In this document: positions 1-6,567 of the stretch, one piece after another
Layout of the letters: the number at the start of each line of letters is the position of its first letter
How positions within the stretch are numbered: position 1 is the first letter of the stretch
Source: Bryobacterales bacterium
Lineage (GTDB): Bacteria; Acidobacteriota; Terriglobia; Bryobacterales; Bryobacteraceae
Direction: 5' to 3'
NCBI GenBank assembly: GCA_003487005.1
Contig: DNFG01000126.1
Coordinates: forward strand, 1 to 6,585
Length of the DNA: 6,585 bases
Made by a program: the position numbers and the translations under genes
The notes under the pieces: generated by a model
What the model was told of the DNA's origin: nothing
What the model saw: only the letters and a program-made list of their open reading frames with translations
Databases searched by the model: none

Positions 1-82
1 CCCCCCCGCCCGCACCCCCCCCGCCGCCGCCTGGATCCCCGGCAATTCGCTGATCGAAATCGACGTCATCGCCGCGCTGTAG
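1..82 (+). CDS. C-terminal fragment, probable RidA/YjgF-family protein (5' end outside window)
   Basis: The open frame enters from the left edge and ends at TAG 80-82, giving 26 residues that finish AWIPGNSLIEIDVIAAL. The pattern 'Pro, a few residues, L(I/V)EI(D/E)-x-(I/V)-A' at the extreme C-terminus is typical of RidA/YjgF/YER057c/UK114 proteins, where this last beta strand ends the chorismate-mutase-like fold. RidA enzymes hydrolyse reactive enamines/imines such as 2-aminoacrylate, which arises from serine and cysteine dehydration, and act in the cytoplasm. Codons end mostly in C (GCC, ATC, GAC, GTC), as expected for coding sequence on the C-rich strand here. The gene converges on the hydrolase, with 6 bases between the stop codons. 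The catalytic Arg and most of the protein lie outside, so the family call rests on a short tail and could be wrong. Confidence 0.5.
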   Translation, partial: PPARTPPAAAWIPGNSLIEIDVIAAL

Positions 83-98
83 CCGCCGTTACGGCAGC
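82..98. terminator. Short GC hairpin between convergent stops, weak bidirectional terminator candidate
   Basis: Bases 82-88 can pair with 92-98: four GC pairs next to the loop, one C-A mismatch, then two more GC pairs. The three-base loop TTA is the stop codon (TAA) of the minus-strand hydrolase. The position between two convergent genes suits a terminator, but there is no T-tract on either side and GC-rich sequence forms such stems by chance. Confidence 0.22.
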
Positions 99-1840
99 GG
101 CACCACCGGCAGCACGATGTGCGACGCCCTCGCGCCGCCATGATGCACCGTCTGCCGCGCCACGCGGACCTTGGCCGAAGCCCCCAGCGGCTCACCCGTG
201 TTCGGGTTCCGGTCAAATTGCGGGAAGTTCGACGACGTGATGTCCACCCGGATCCGGTGCCCCGGCTGAAAGACATTCGCCGTCCCCGCCATGTCGATCT
301 CGAACTCGTAAACCTCGCCCGGCTTCAGCAACTCCGGCTTGTCCAGCCCCTTGCGAAACCGCGCCCGCAGAATCCCTTCCGCCACGTTCATCGCGAACCC
401 GTCCGGCCGCACGTCCACCAGCTTGATCATCCAGTCCGTATCCGGCCCGTCCGTCGCCGCGTGCAACCTCATCTTCACCGGACCCGCGATCGCCAGCGGC
501 TTGTCCAGGATCGGTGTCGTGTACACCAGCACGTCCGCGCGCCGCTCCACCGGCCTCTGATCCCGCGGCCCCGCCATCGTCGGCGTCCCGCAGCAGTTGT
601 TCCCGCCTGTTGTCGGCACCGGCAGCGCGGGATCGTAAACATACTGATCGCGCCCCGCCGCCCCCGCCGTCCATTCCAGCCGTCCATCGCCGCGCAGGCT
701 GTTCGCCGCCCCGCCCGACGCGAGATACAACGGCCGGTACTCCGTCCCCGGCACCGGCCAGTCCTGCTCGTCCTTCCACTTGTTCGCGCCCATGTAATAG
801 ATCCGGACCGGCGCCTCGCGGTCGATGCCGTTGTCCTCGCCCTTCAGGTAGTGGTTGAACCACCGCAGTTCGCGCGCGAACTGATCCAGCCACGCCCCCT
901 CGCCGAACTCGACATCCCCCACTTTCCGCGACGGCCCGTGTCCCCACGGCCCCACAATCAGCTTCGTCTCCCGCCGCGCCTTCTCCGTCCCGCCTTTCGC
1001 GCGCATGCCCGTGTATCCGTTCAGCGTCCCAGCCAGAAAGATGTCAAACCACCCGCCCAGATTCTGCGCCGGCACCATCACCTTGTCGAACCGCTCCTCG
1101 TCCGAAATCGCCTTCCAGTACGCGTCGTAAGACTCGTGCTCCAGCCACGCCCGGTAGTGCGCCGTCGCGTAGCCCGCCGACCGCAAATCGCCGTCCCGCA
1201 GCGGCAGATGGTAGAGAATCTGCTCGTATTTCAGCTCCTCCGGCGTGTACGCTTCCGTGTGCCAGTACTGCGGCAGCATGATCCGGTTCGGCATCCGGAC
1301 GACGCCCCAGCCGTAGTTGAACGACAGCCGGAACGCCCCGCCGGAGGTGATCCAGTTGGCGTAGATGTTCGTTGAAGCCACGCCGGGAAAGATCGCCACC
1401 AGCCCCGCTGGCTGCTGCGAGGCTGCCGCCCACTGCACGTGGCCGAGGTACGAGCCGCCCTGCATCGCCACTTTGCCGTTCGACCACGGCTGTTTCGCCG
1501 CCCACTCGACGGTGTCCTTGCCGTCCTCCGCTTCGTGCCGGAACGGGTCCCAGCGGCCTTCGGATTCATACCGCCCCCGGGTATCCTGCATCAGCACCGC
1601 GTAGCCGTTCTGGGCGAAGCGGGTCATGACGGGGTGGACGGCGTCGCGCTGGGTTCCGTAGGGGGTCCGGACCACCAGCACCGGGTACCGCCCGGGCGCC
1701 GCGGGGCGGTACAGGTCGGCGTAGAGGGTAACGCCGTCGCGCATTTTGACGGCCTGGTAGCGCTCGATGCGAATTTCGTTCAGCGGTTGGGCCCAGAGGC
1801 CCGTCGCCGCGAGGAGCAGAGCCAGCAAGCAGCGGATCAT
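89..1840 (-). CDS. Secreted CocE/NonD-family alpha/beta hydrolase (X-Pro dipeptidyl-peptidase S15-like)
   Basis: The 583-residue product starts with a Sec-type signal peptide (MIRCLLALLLAATGLWAQ, cleavage likely near A17-Q18), so it probably works outside the cytoplasm. Residues about 27-320 are an alpha/beta-hydrolase with a helical cap, and 340-580 the beta-rich C-terminal domain of the CocE/PepX group. Visible motifs are TPYG (59-62, a likely oxyanion-hole Tyr), QDTRGRYESEG (85-95), the nucleophile elbow GGSYLG with Ser130, GGWFD with Asp266, and GPWGHG with His301. These match the Ser-Asp-His triad order of cocaine esterase, and the length is close to CocE (about 575). Family members cleave esters, amides or X-Pro peptides; the substrate cannot be read here. 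The start is chosen because the signal peptide begins there. It lies 10 bases after the reductase stop with no clear Shine-Dalgarno, suggesting translational coupling. Codons switch from mainly G-ending (about residues 80-583) to more C-ending near the N-terminus. Confidence 0.93.
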   Translation of the reverse strand: MIRCLLALLLAATGLWAQPLNEIRIERYQAVKMRDGVTLYADLYRPAAPGRYPVLVVRTPYGTQRDAVHPVMTRFAQNGYAVLMQDTRGRYESEGRWDPFRHEAEDGKDTVEWAAKQPWSNGKVAMQGGSYLGHVQWAAASQQPAGLVAIFPGVASTNIYANWITSGGAFRLSFNYGWGVVRMPNRIMLPQYWHTEAYTPEELKYEQILYHLPLRDGDLRSAGYATAHYRAWLEHESYDAYWKAISDEERFDKVMVPAQNLGGWFDIFLAGTLNGYTGMRAKGGTEKARRETKLIVGPWGHGPSRKVGDVEFGEGAWLDQFARELRWFNHYLKGEDNGIDREAPVRIYYMGANKWKDEQDWPVPGTEYRPLYLASGGAANSLRGDGRLEWTAGAAGRDQYVYDPALPVPTTGGNNCCGTPTMAGPRDQRPVERRADVLVYTTPILDKPLAIAGPVKMRLHAATDGPDTDWMIKLVDVRPDGFAMNVAEGILRARFRKGLDKPELLKPGEVYEFEIDMAGTANVFQPGHRIRVDITSSNFPQFDRNPNTGEPLGASAKVRVARQTVHHGGARASHIVLPVVPLP

Positions 1841-1850
1841 GCCGTGCAGT

Positions 1851-2852
1851 TTAGCGAAGTTCGAAGCCGTGTTGTTCCCGGTGGTAGCCGCTGTCGAAGC
1901 GCTGGGAGGTCTTGAAGAGTTCGAAGCGGCCGTCGCCCTGAACGTTCTTGACCTTGCTCATCAGGGCGGACATCTCTTGACCAGTCATGGGCTGGAAGGA
2001 ACGGCCGATCCGGATGGCCTCCTGGAGGTGGGCCATTTCTGCGAGGCCCACGACCTGGACCGAGACAGGCTGGCTGAGGCAATAGCGATAGCACTCTTCG
2101 ACGGTGACGATACCGGCCTGCAACATCTTGCCGTCGCCGCCGCAGCCTTTCATGCCGACGACGCCGATGCCTTTACTGAGGCATCCGGGGACGGTTTCGC
2201 GGCGGAAGCTGAGGAAGCGGTCGTCCATGACATTGATGGGCATCTGGACGGCGTCCCAGGCGAAGTCGAGGGCGAGAATCCGGTTATGGATGGCCGGGGC
2301 TTTGTGTCCGGTGAAGCCGATGAAGCGGATCTTGCCCGCTTTCTTGGCTTCGAGAGCGGCTTTGAGGCCGCCCTTTTCGAGCAGGTATTCCGCGTCGTTG
2401 TAGTAGTTGCACTCGTGGAACTGCCAGAGGTCGATGCGGTCGGTCCGGAGGCGCTGGAGGCTCTGGTCCAACTGTTTCATGGCGCCTGCGTAATCGCGGG
2501 CGCAGACCTTGGTCATCAGGAAGGCTTTTTCGCGTTTGCCGTCCATGGCGAGGGCTTTGCCCATCACTTCTTCGGCGCGCCCGTTGTGGTATTCCCAGGC
2601 GTTGTCCATGAAGGTGATGCCTTCATCGATGGCGGTGTGGATGAGCCGGAAGCTTTCGCTTTCCTCTTTCGGGCGGGCGGCGTGGTGGCCGCCGAGGCCG
2701 AGCACCGACACCTGGACGCCGGTGCGGCCGAGGGGCCGGGTGGGCATTCCGGTGGCCGAAGCGCTCTGGGTGGCGGCGGCCACCTGTTGCGCGAGGGCCG
2801 CCGCGGAAAGCGCGGAGAAGAAGCCGCGCCGGGTCGATGCCGGTTGATTCAT
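1851..2852 (-). CDS. Tat-exported aldo/keto reductase
   Basis: The 333-residue product has a twin-arginine leader: TRRGFFSAL (7-15) followed by an Ala-rich hydrophobic stretch to about residue 28, so export of the folded, cofactor-loaded enzyme is likely. The mature part is a TIM-barrel aldo/keto reductase beginning PTRPLGRTGVQVSVLGLGG (37-55). The catalytic tetrad is complete: Asp83 and Tyr88 in FMDNAWEYHNGRAEE, Lys115 in TKV, His146 in QFHEC. The strand IRFIGFTGH (175-183) and VVGMKGCGG (231-239) are also typical. Such enzymes reduce or oxidise carbonyls with NADP(H); the substrate is unknown. The C-terminal tail GRFELFKTSQRFD resembles a subgroup of exported reductases. The Cys residues do not form the C-terminal 4Fe-4S motif found in some relatives. 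A strong Shine-Dalgarno supports the start. The gene lies 16 bases after serA and 10 before the hydrolase, in the same direction. Confidence 0.93.
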   Translation of the reverse strand: MNQPASTRRGFFSALSAAALAQQVAAATQSASATGMPTRPLGRTGVQVSVLGLGGHHAARPKEESESFRLIHTAIDEGITFMDNAWEYHNGRAEEVMGKALAMDGKREKAFLMTKVCARDYAGAMKQLDQSLQRLRTDRIDLWQFHECNYYNDAEYLLEKGGLKAALEAKKAGKIRFIGFTGHKAPAIHNRILALDFAWDAVQMPINVMDDRFLSFRRETVPGCLSKGIGVVGMKGCGGDGKMLQAGIVTVEECYRYCLSQPVSVQVVGLAEMAHLQEAIRIGRSFQPMTGQEMSALMSKVKNVQGDGRFELFKTSQRFDSGYHREQHGFELR

Positions 2853-2861
2853 GAGGTTTCG

Positions 2862-2866
2862 CTCCT
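2862..2866 (-). promoter_or_regulatory. Shine-Dalgarno AGGAG of the aldo/keto reductase gene
   Basis: On the minus strand AGGAG lies 9 bases before the ATG (2850-2852). It sits just downstream of the serA stop (2869-2871), so the reductase has its own ribosome site within the cluster. It is the clearest ribosome binding site in the window and supports the start that carries the Tat leader. Confidence 0.7.
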
Positions 2867-2868
2867 GG

Positions 2869-4461
2869 CTAGGCGGCGGGTTGGACGGTGACGGCCAACC
2901 GGACCGCGGGATTCTCCTTCAGTTCATCGAGGACCGAGACGGCGACGTCGCCATCGACTTCGACGACGGCGACGGCGCGGAGGGGCTTGCCTTCGACCGC
3001 GGGGCCGATCTCGCGGCCGAGCGAGAAGTTGGCAATGTTGATCGAGTTACGGCCAAGGACGGTGCCAACGTGGCCGATCACGCCGGGCACGTCGTAGTTC
3101 CGCATGTAGATGAGATTGCCCTCGAGCGGGGTTTCAACGGCGATGCCGTCGATGGAGCTGAGGCGCGGCTTGTCAAACAGAACGGTGCCGGAGAGCGAGG
3201 TGGTGCCATCGCTGGTGACGTATTCGATGAGGATCTGGTCGGACTGCCCGGCGCGGGTATCGCGCTTCTCTTCCACAACAACCCCGCGCTGTCCGGCCAA
3301 CTGGAGGGCGTTCACGACATTGACGCGCGTAGCCAGACCGCGGCTGAGGACGCCGGCGACAGCGGCATTCCGGAGCAGGTTGGTATTCATCTCGGCGATG
3401 CGGCCCTGATAGATGACCTTGATGCTCGCCGGGTTACCCGTGGCGACGTGAGCGGCGAACTTGCCCAGCCGCTCAGCCAACTCGACAAAAGGGCCGACGG
3501 CCTTGTACTGCTCGGGCGTGATGGCGGGCATGTTGACGGCGTTGATGGCGACGCCGTTGGTCAGGTACTCGACCAACTGCTCGACGATCCGGATGCCGAC
3601 GATCTCCTGGGCTTCCTCGGTGGACCCGGCGATGTGGGGGGTGGCGAGCAGGTTCGGAGCGGCGAGAATCGGGTCGTCGGCCGCGGGCGGTTCGGGCGAA
3701 AAGACGTCGAGGCCGGCGCCGGCGACTTTGCCGGAAGCGAGGGCGGCGCAGAGTGCGCTCTGCTCAATCAGTTCACCGCGGGCGCAGTTGATGATGCGGA
3801 CGCCGTCCTTCATCTTTGCGATGGATTCGGCGCCGATGAGGCCCTTCGTTTCCGGGGTGACGGCGAGGTGAAGGCTGACGTAGTCGGATTCCTTGAGCAG
3901 GGTGTCGAAGTCGACGAGGGTGACGCCGAGGTCGCTGGCGGTCTGCTGGGCGACGAAGGGGTCCGACGCGATGATCCTCATTTCGAAGCCGCGGGCGCGG
4001 CGGACGACTTCCTGTCCAATATTGCCGAGGCCGACGACGCCGAGGACTTTGCCGCGGAGTTCATTGCCGAGAAACTTCTTCTTCTCCCACTTGCCGCCGC
4101 GGGTGGAAGCGCTGGCTTCGGGCACCATCCGGGCGAGAGAGAGCATGAGGGCGAGGGTATGCTCGGCGACGGAGACGGCATTGCCGCCGGGGGTGTTCAT
4201 GACGAGGACGCCCGCGGCGGTGGCGGCGGGGAGGTCGACGTTATCGACGCCGACGCCGGCGCGGCCGATGACGCGGAGCTTGGGGGCTTTGGCGAGGGTT
4301 TCGGTTTTGACCTTGACGGCGCTGCGGACGATGAGGGCGTCGCAGTCGGCGAGGTGGGGTTCATACTCCTTCGGGTTGGAGACGACGATCTCCCAGCCGG
4401 CCTGCTGCTGGAGCAGGGCGACGGCGGCGGGCGACATGGGTTCAGCGACAAGGACTTTCAT
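2869..4461 (-). CDS. serA: D-3-phosphoglycerate dehydrogenase, long form with ACT domain
   Basis: It catalyses the first committed step of serine synthesis in the cytoplasm: 3-phosphoglycerate plus NAD+ to 3-phosphohydroxypyruvate. The 530 residues match the long type-1 form (about 525-530, as in Mycobacterium and Bacillus) rather than the shorter E. coli form (about 410). Order of parts: split substrate domain (1-100 and 280-310), Rossmann domain (about 100-280) with GLGNIG (144-149) and Asp167 after the second strand, which favours NAD; intervening ASB-type domain (about 315-450); C-terminal ACT domain (about 455-528) starting NYDVPGVIGHVGTVLG. Catalytic residues are Arg228 (NCARGE), Glu257 (SPEP) and His276 (ATPHIAGS). 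The substrate-side motif RAGVGVDNVD (67-76) is intact. The ACT domain is the usual site of serine feedback inhibition. A possible GAGGGA Shine-Dalgarno (4474-4479) is 12 bases from the ATG. It lies 23 bases after the aminotransferase gene, probably co-transcribed. Confidence 0.97.
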   Translation of the reverse strand: MKVLVAEPMSPAAVALLQQQAGWEIVVSNPKEYEPHLADCDALIVRSAVKVKTETLAKAPKLRVIGRAGVGVDNVDLPAATAAGVLVMNTPGGNAVSVAEHTLALMLSLARMVPEASASTRGGKWEKKKFLGNELRGKVLGVVGLGNIGQEVVRRARGFEMRIIASDPFVAQQTASDLGVTLVDFDTLLKESDYVSLHLAVTPETKGLIGAESIAKMKDGVRIINCARGELIEQSALCAALASGKVAGAGLDVFSPEPPAADDPILAAPNLLATPHIAGSTEEAQEIVGIRIVEQLVEYLTNGVAINAVNMPAITPEQYKAVGPFVELAERLGKFAAHVATGNPASIKVIYQGRIAEMNTNLLRNAAVAGVLSRGLATRVNVVNALQLAGQRGVVVEEKRDTRAGQSDQILIEYVTSDGTTSLSGTVLFDKPRLSSIDGIAVETPLEGNLIYMRNYDVPGVIGHVGTVLGRNSINIANFSLGREIGPAVEGKPLRAVAVVEVDGDVAVSVLDELKENPAVRLAVTVQPAA

Positions 4462-4484
4462 CTGGTTTCTCGTTCCCTCGAAAA

Positions 4485-5642
4485 CTAGCTCTTGAGAGCG
4501 GCCTCGGCGTAGATCTTCTGGACGGCGGCGACGCCCTTGCCGAATTCGACGGGGACGCCCTTGCTGTGGAGGATGATTTCGAGTTCGGCGACCATGGCGA
4601 AGAGGTCGGCGAAGTCGAAGTAGCCGAGGTGGGCGATGCGGAAGATCTGGCCCTTCATGGAGCCCTGGCCGTTGGCGATGATGGAGCCGAACTGGGTGCG
4701 GAAGCCCTTCACGATTTCGCCGGAGTCCATGCCGGCGGGCGCCTTGATGGCGGTGACGGAGGAGGAAGGCGAGTTGGGCGCGAACAGTTCGAGGCCGAGC
4801 GTGGTGGCGGCGACGCGGGTGGCTTTGGCGAGCAACTGGGCGTTATCGACCAGTTTGTCCATACCGATTTCCTTGATGTACTTGAGGGCTTCGGCGAGGG
4901 CGAGGATGTGGCTGACGTTGGGAGTCCAGGCGGATTCGCCCTTGTCGGCCATCTTCTTTTCCTTTTTGAGGTCGAAGTAGAGGCGGGGCAGGGTAGCGGA
5001 TTCGGACCGGGCCCAGGCTTTGGCGCTGACGGAGAGGAAGGCGAGGCCGGGAGGGATCATGAAGGCCTTCTGGGATCCCCCGACGACGATATCGAGGCCC
5101 CATTCATCGATGTGGAGGGGCATGGTGCCGAGTCCGGTGATGGCGTCGACGATACAGAGGGCATTGGTGGATTTGCAGATTTCGCCGAAGGCCTGGACGT
5201 CGTGGGCGGCGCCGGTGGAGGTTTCGGAGGCCTGGAAGAGAAGGCCTTTGGCACCGGGGTTTTCGGCGAAGGCCTGTTTGACGCGATCGGGGGAGACGAC
5301 GTCGCCATATTCCGCCTTGAGGACGACGGCATTGAGACGGAAGGCCTTGGCGAGGTCAACCCAGCGTTCGCCGAATTTCCCGGCGGAACAGATGATGACC
5401 TGATCGCCTTCGGAGAAGAAGTTGGAGATGGAGGCCTCGAGGGCGCCGGTCCCGGAAGAGACGGTAATGAGGACATCGCCCTGGGTGCCGAAGACCTCTT
5501 TGAGGTCAGCGAGGACGGTGGGATAGAGCTTGATGAAGTCCTGGGTCCGGTGGTGGATATCCGAGGCCATCATGGCGTGCAGGGCACGCGGCAGGAGGGG
5601 GGTCGGCCCAGGCGTCAGGAGTCGCTGTTTCTTGATATGCAT
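4485..5642 (-). CDS. Class V PLP aminotransferase, serine/alanine-glyoxylate group; candidate phosphoserine aminotransferase
   Basis: The 385-residue product is a fold-type I, class V aminotransferase. Seen in it: LLTPGPTPL (8-16), the family's N-terminal motif; HHRT (30-33); SGTGALEA (63-70) for PLP phosphate binding; Asp166 in VDAITG, contacting the pyridine nitrogen; the Schiff-base Lys192 in GGSQKAFMIPPGL; and Arg335 in FRIAHLG, the substrate carboxylate Arg. Length and motifs fit the serine-pyruvate/alanine-glyoxylate family, not SerC. Because serA follows 23 bases downstream, transamination of 3-phosphohydroxypyruvate with glutamate is the likely role. Class V enzymes of this type serve serine synthesis in some archaea and bacteria lacking serC. 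Serine-glyoxylate or alanine-glyoxylate exchange remains possible. The start is the Met just before KKQRLLTPGPTP; the frame stays open far upstream, but that part is antisense to the yqeY-like gene and unrelated to the family. No clear Shine-Dalgarno is visible. Confidence 0.92.
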   Translation of the reverse strand: MHIKKQRLLTPGPTPLLPRALHAMMASDIHHRTQDFIKLYPTVLADLKEVFGTQGDVLITVSSGTGALEASISNFFSEGDQVIICSAGKFGERWVDLAKAFRLNAVVLKAEYGDVVSPDRVKQAFAENPGAKGLLFQASETSTGAAHDVQAFGEICKSTNALCIVDAITGLGTMPLHIDEWGLDIVVGGSQKAFMIPPGLAFLSVSAKAWARSESATLPRLYFDLKKEKKMADKGESAWTPNVSHILALAEALKYIKEIGMDKLVDNAQLLAKATRVAATTLGLELFAPNSPSSSVTAIKAPAGMDSGEIVKGFRTQFGSIIANGQGSMKGQIFRIAHLGYFDFADLFAMVAELEIILHSKGVPVEFGKGVAAVQKIYAEAALKS

Positions 5643-5687
5643 GGCTGTGGGAAGATCTAGGGGAGAACCCAGTAGGATAACAAAATC
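5643..5687. promoter_or_regulatory. Divergent 45-base intergenic region between the aminotransferase and YqeY genes
   Basis: Transcription must start leftward and rightward from or near this short gap, so the core promoters probably overlap each other or reach into the opposite genes. For the plus strand TAGGA (5673-5677) lies 10 bases before the YqeY ATG and can act as a weak Shine-Dalgarno. TTGATA (5632-5637) is a possible -35 box inside the aminotransferase start, with only a poor -10 match near 5654-5660. For the minus strand TATCCT (complement of 5673-5678) is a weak -10 candidate with no good -35 at the usual spacing. I cannot fix a transcription start from this. Confidence 0.35.
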
Positions 5688-6137
5688 ATGCCCCTGCTCG
5701 ACAAGCTTCAAAAAGACATGGTGGCCGCGATGAAGGCCAAGGAAGAGTTGAAACTCGGGACGATCCGGATGGTGAAGACGGCGCTGATGAAAGAGAAAGT
5801 GGACAGCATGAAGGAGTTGGACGAAGCCGCGGAGATGCGGATTCTGAACATGCTGTTGAAGCAGCGGCGCGAGTCGGTGGAGATGTACCGGCAGGGGGGG
5901 CGCGAGGAGCAGGCGGCGAGGGAAGAGGCGGAGATCGCGATCATCGAGGCGTACATGCCGGAGATGGCGACGGAAGAAGAGATTGGGGCGGCGATCGAGG
6001 CGGCACTGGCCGAAACCGGGGCGACGACGGTGAAGCAGATGGGGCTGGTGATGAAGGCGGCGCAGGCGCAGTTGGCTGGCAAGAGGGTGGACGGGCGGGC
6101 GCTGAGCGAGCAGGTGAAGGCGCGGTTGAGTGCCTGA
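5688..6137 (+). CDS. GatB/YqeY domain-containing protein
   Basis: The 149-residue product matches the stand-alone YqeY family over its whole usual length (about 148-150). Recognisable parts are the start MPLLDKLQKDMVAAMKAKE; the central block KQRRESVEMYRQGGREE (58-74), followed by EEAEIAIIEAYMPE (79-92); and the C-terminal MGLVMKA (118-124) and GKRVDGRALSEQVKARL. The fold is two helical subdomains related to the C-terminal tRNA-contacting domain of GatB/GatE, the amidotransferase subunits. A tRNA-linked role is therefore proposed for the family, but its biochemical function is not established. The protein should be cytoplasmic: no signal peptide or membrane segment is present. The first ATG fits the family start and has TAGGA 10 bases upstream. 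The gene is divergent from the serine cluster and has no neighbour within 448 bases downstream, so the common yqeY-dnaG-rpoD context is not seen in the window. Codons are strongly G-ending. Confidence 0.95.
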   Translation: MPLLDKLQKDMVAAMKAKEELKLGTIRMVKTALMKEKVDSMKELDEAAEMRILNMLLKQRRESVEMYRQGGREEQAAREEAEIAIIEAYMPEMATEEEIGAAIEAALAETGATTVKQMGLVMKAAQAQLAGKRVDGRALSEQVKARLSA

Positions 6138-6138
6138 A

Positions 6139-6171
6139 GGGGCGGGAGAGTCCGCTCTTTCGTGCCTTTTT
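6139..6171 (+). terminator. Possible intrinsic terminator after the YqeY gene
   Basis: Two bases after the TGA stop, 6139-6146 can pair with 6151-6158 around the loop AGAG. The core is GCGG/CCGC, with several G-T wobble pairs outside it. T-runs follow at 6158-6160 and 6167-6171, the second separated by CGTGCC. Position suits a rho-independent terminator, but the wobble pairs and the interrupted T-tract make it a modest candidate. Confidence 0.4.
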
Positions 6172-6197
6172 GCGCTCGTATTTGGGAGGTTGCGGGT

Positions 6198-6297
6198 GGT
6201 TCGAATGCGGTTCGCTCGTGGTCCGCTCGGGGTCCGCTCGCGGTCCGAAGGCGGTCCGCTTGGGGTCCGCATGGGGTCCGTTCCGGGGTTCGTTCCG
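6198..6297 (+). repeat. Tandem array: nine copies of an 11-base repeat, consensus GGTCCGCTCGG
   Basis: Units begin at 6198, 6209, 6220, 6231, 6242, 6253, 6264, 6275 and 6287. All are 11 bases, except that one extra G (6286) precedes the last. The first six bases are GGTYCG in every copy: GGTCCG in six units, GGTTCG in the first two and the last. The following five vary (AATGC, CTCGT, CTCGG, CTCGC, AAGGC, CTTGG, CATGG, TTCCG, TTCCG). The period is not a multiple of three, so this is not a protein repeat; it is about one helical turn of DNA, so the conserved halves would lie on one face. It has no long spacers and is not a CRISPR array. Confidence 0.9.
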
Positions 6298-6545
6298 ATG
6301 TGATTGTTTTTATTTTCTGTGAGTTGCGAGGAATGGTCGGGGTGATTTGAGGTGGTCGGTTTCTGCGCGGTCTTTGTGGTCGTGGGGGTGGAGTGGAATG
6401 GGGAGGGGCAGACGCGAGGGGTCGCCGTGCAGGCTGTTGCTGTCGCTGCGTCTTTGCGTTTCGTGGCTGCGACCGGGGCTTTTGGGGCGAACGGGTTTGC
6501 GTGCGGGCGGTGGTCGACGGGGTTCTTCGAATGGACGATGGAGGC

Positions 6546-6567
6546 AGTTCGTTCCGAGTTCGTTCCG
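6546..6567 (+). repeat. Two further tandem copies of the 11-base repeat (AGTTCGTTCCG twice)
   Basis: Two identical units, 6546-6556 and 6557-6567, read AGTTCGTTCCG. They differ only at the first base from the last unit of the main array (GGTTCGTTCCG, 6287-6297), so they belong to the same repeat family about 250 bases downstream. More copies may continue beyond the window edge. Confidence 0.8.

Noticed and set aside
1664..1673. Palindrome GGTCCGGACC resembling the intergenic repeat core
   Set aside because: It lies in the hydrolase coding sequence (codons for VVRTPYG) and is explained by codon choice in GC-rich DNA.
1767..2891. Plus-strand open frame of 374 codons antisense to the reductase and part of the hydrolase
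   Set aside because: It spans two convincing minus-strand genes with signal peptides and catalytic motifs, and has no recognisable domain.
2851..4488. Long plus-strand open frame of 545 codons antisense to serA
   Set aside because: It is Gly/Asp/Ala/Glu-rich with no family resemblance, and it covers serA, whose catalytic residues and domains are complete. C-ending codons in GC-rich genes leave the opposite strand free of stops.
4566..5660. Plus-strand open frame of 364 codons antisense to the aminotransferase
   Set aside because: Same acidic, Gly-rich shadow composition; the minus-strand reading has the full class V aminotransferase motif set.
5673..5681. Partial DnaA-box-like TTATCC on the minus strand, considered because of the skew reversal
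   Set aside because: Only the first six bases match, it is a single copy, and it lies 4 kb from the skew switch.
6198..6297. CRISPR array
   Set aside because: Units are 11 bases with no unique spacers between them and no cas gene nearby.
6162..6350. Small plus-strand open frame of 62 codons over the tandem repeat
   Set aside because: Its Arg/Ser/Gly-rich sequence is a by-product of the 11-base repeat, it has no ribosome binding site, and it overlaps the terminator candidate.
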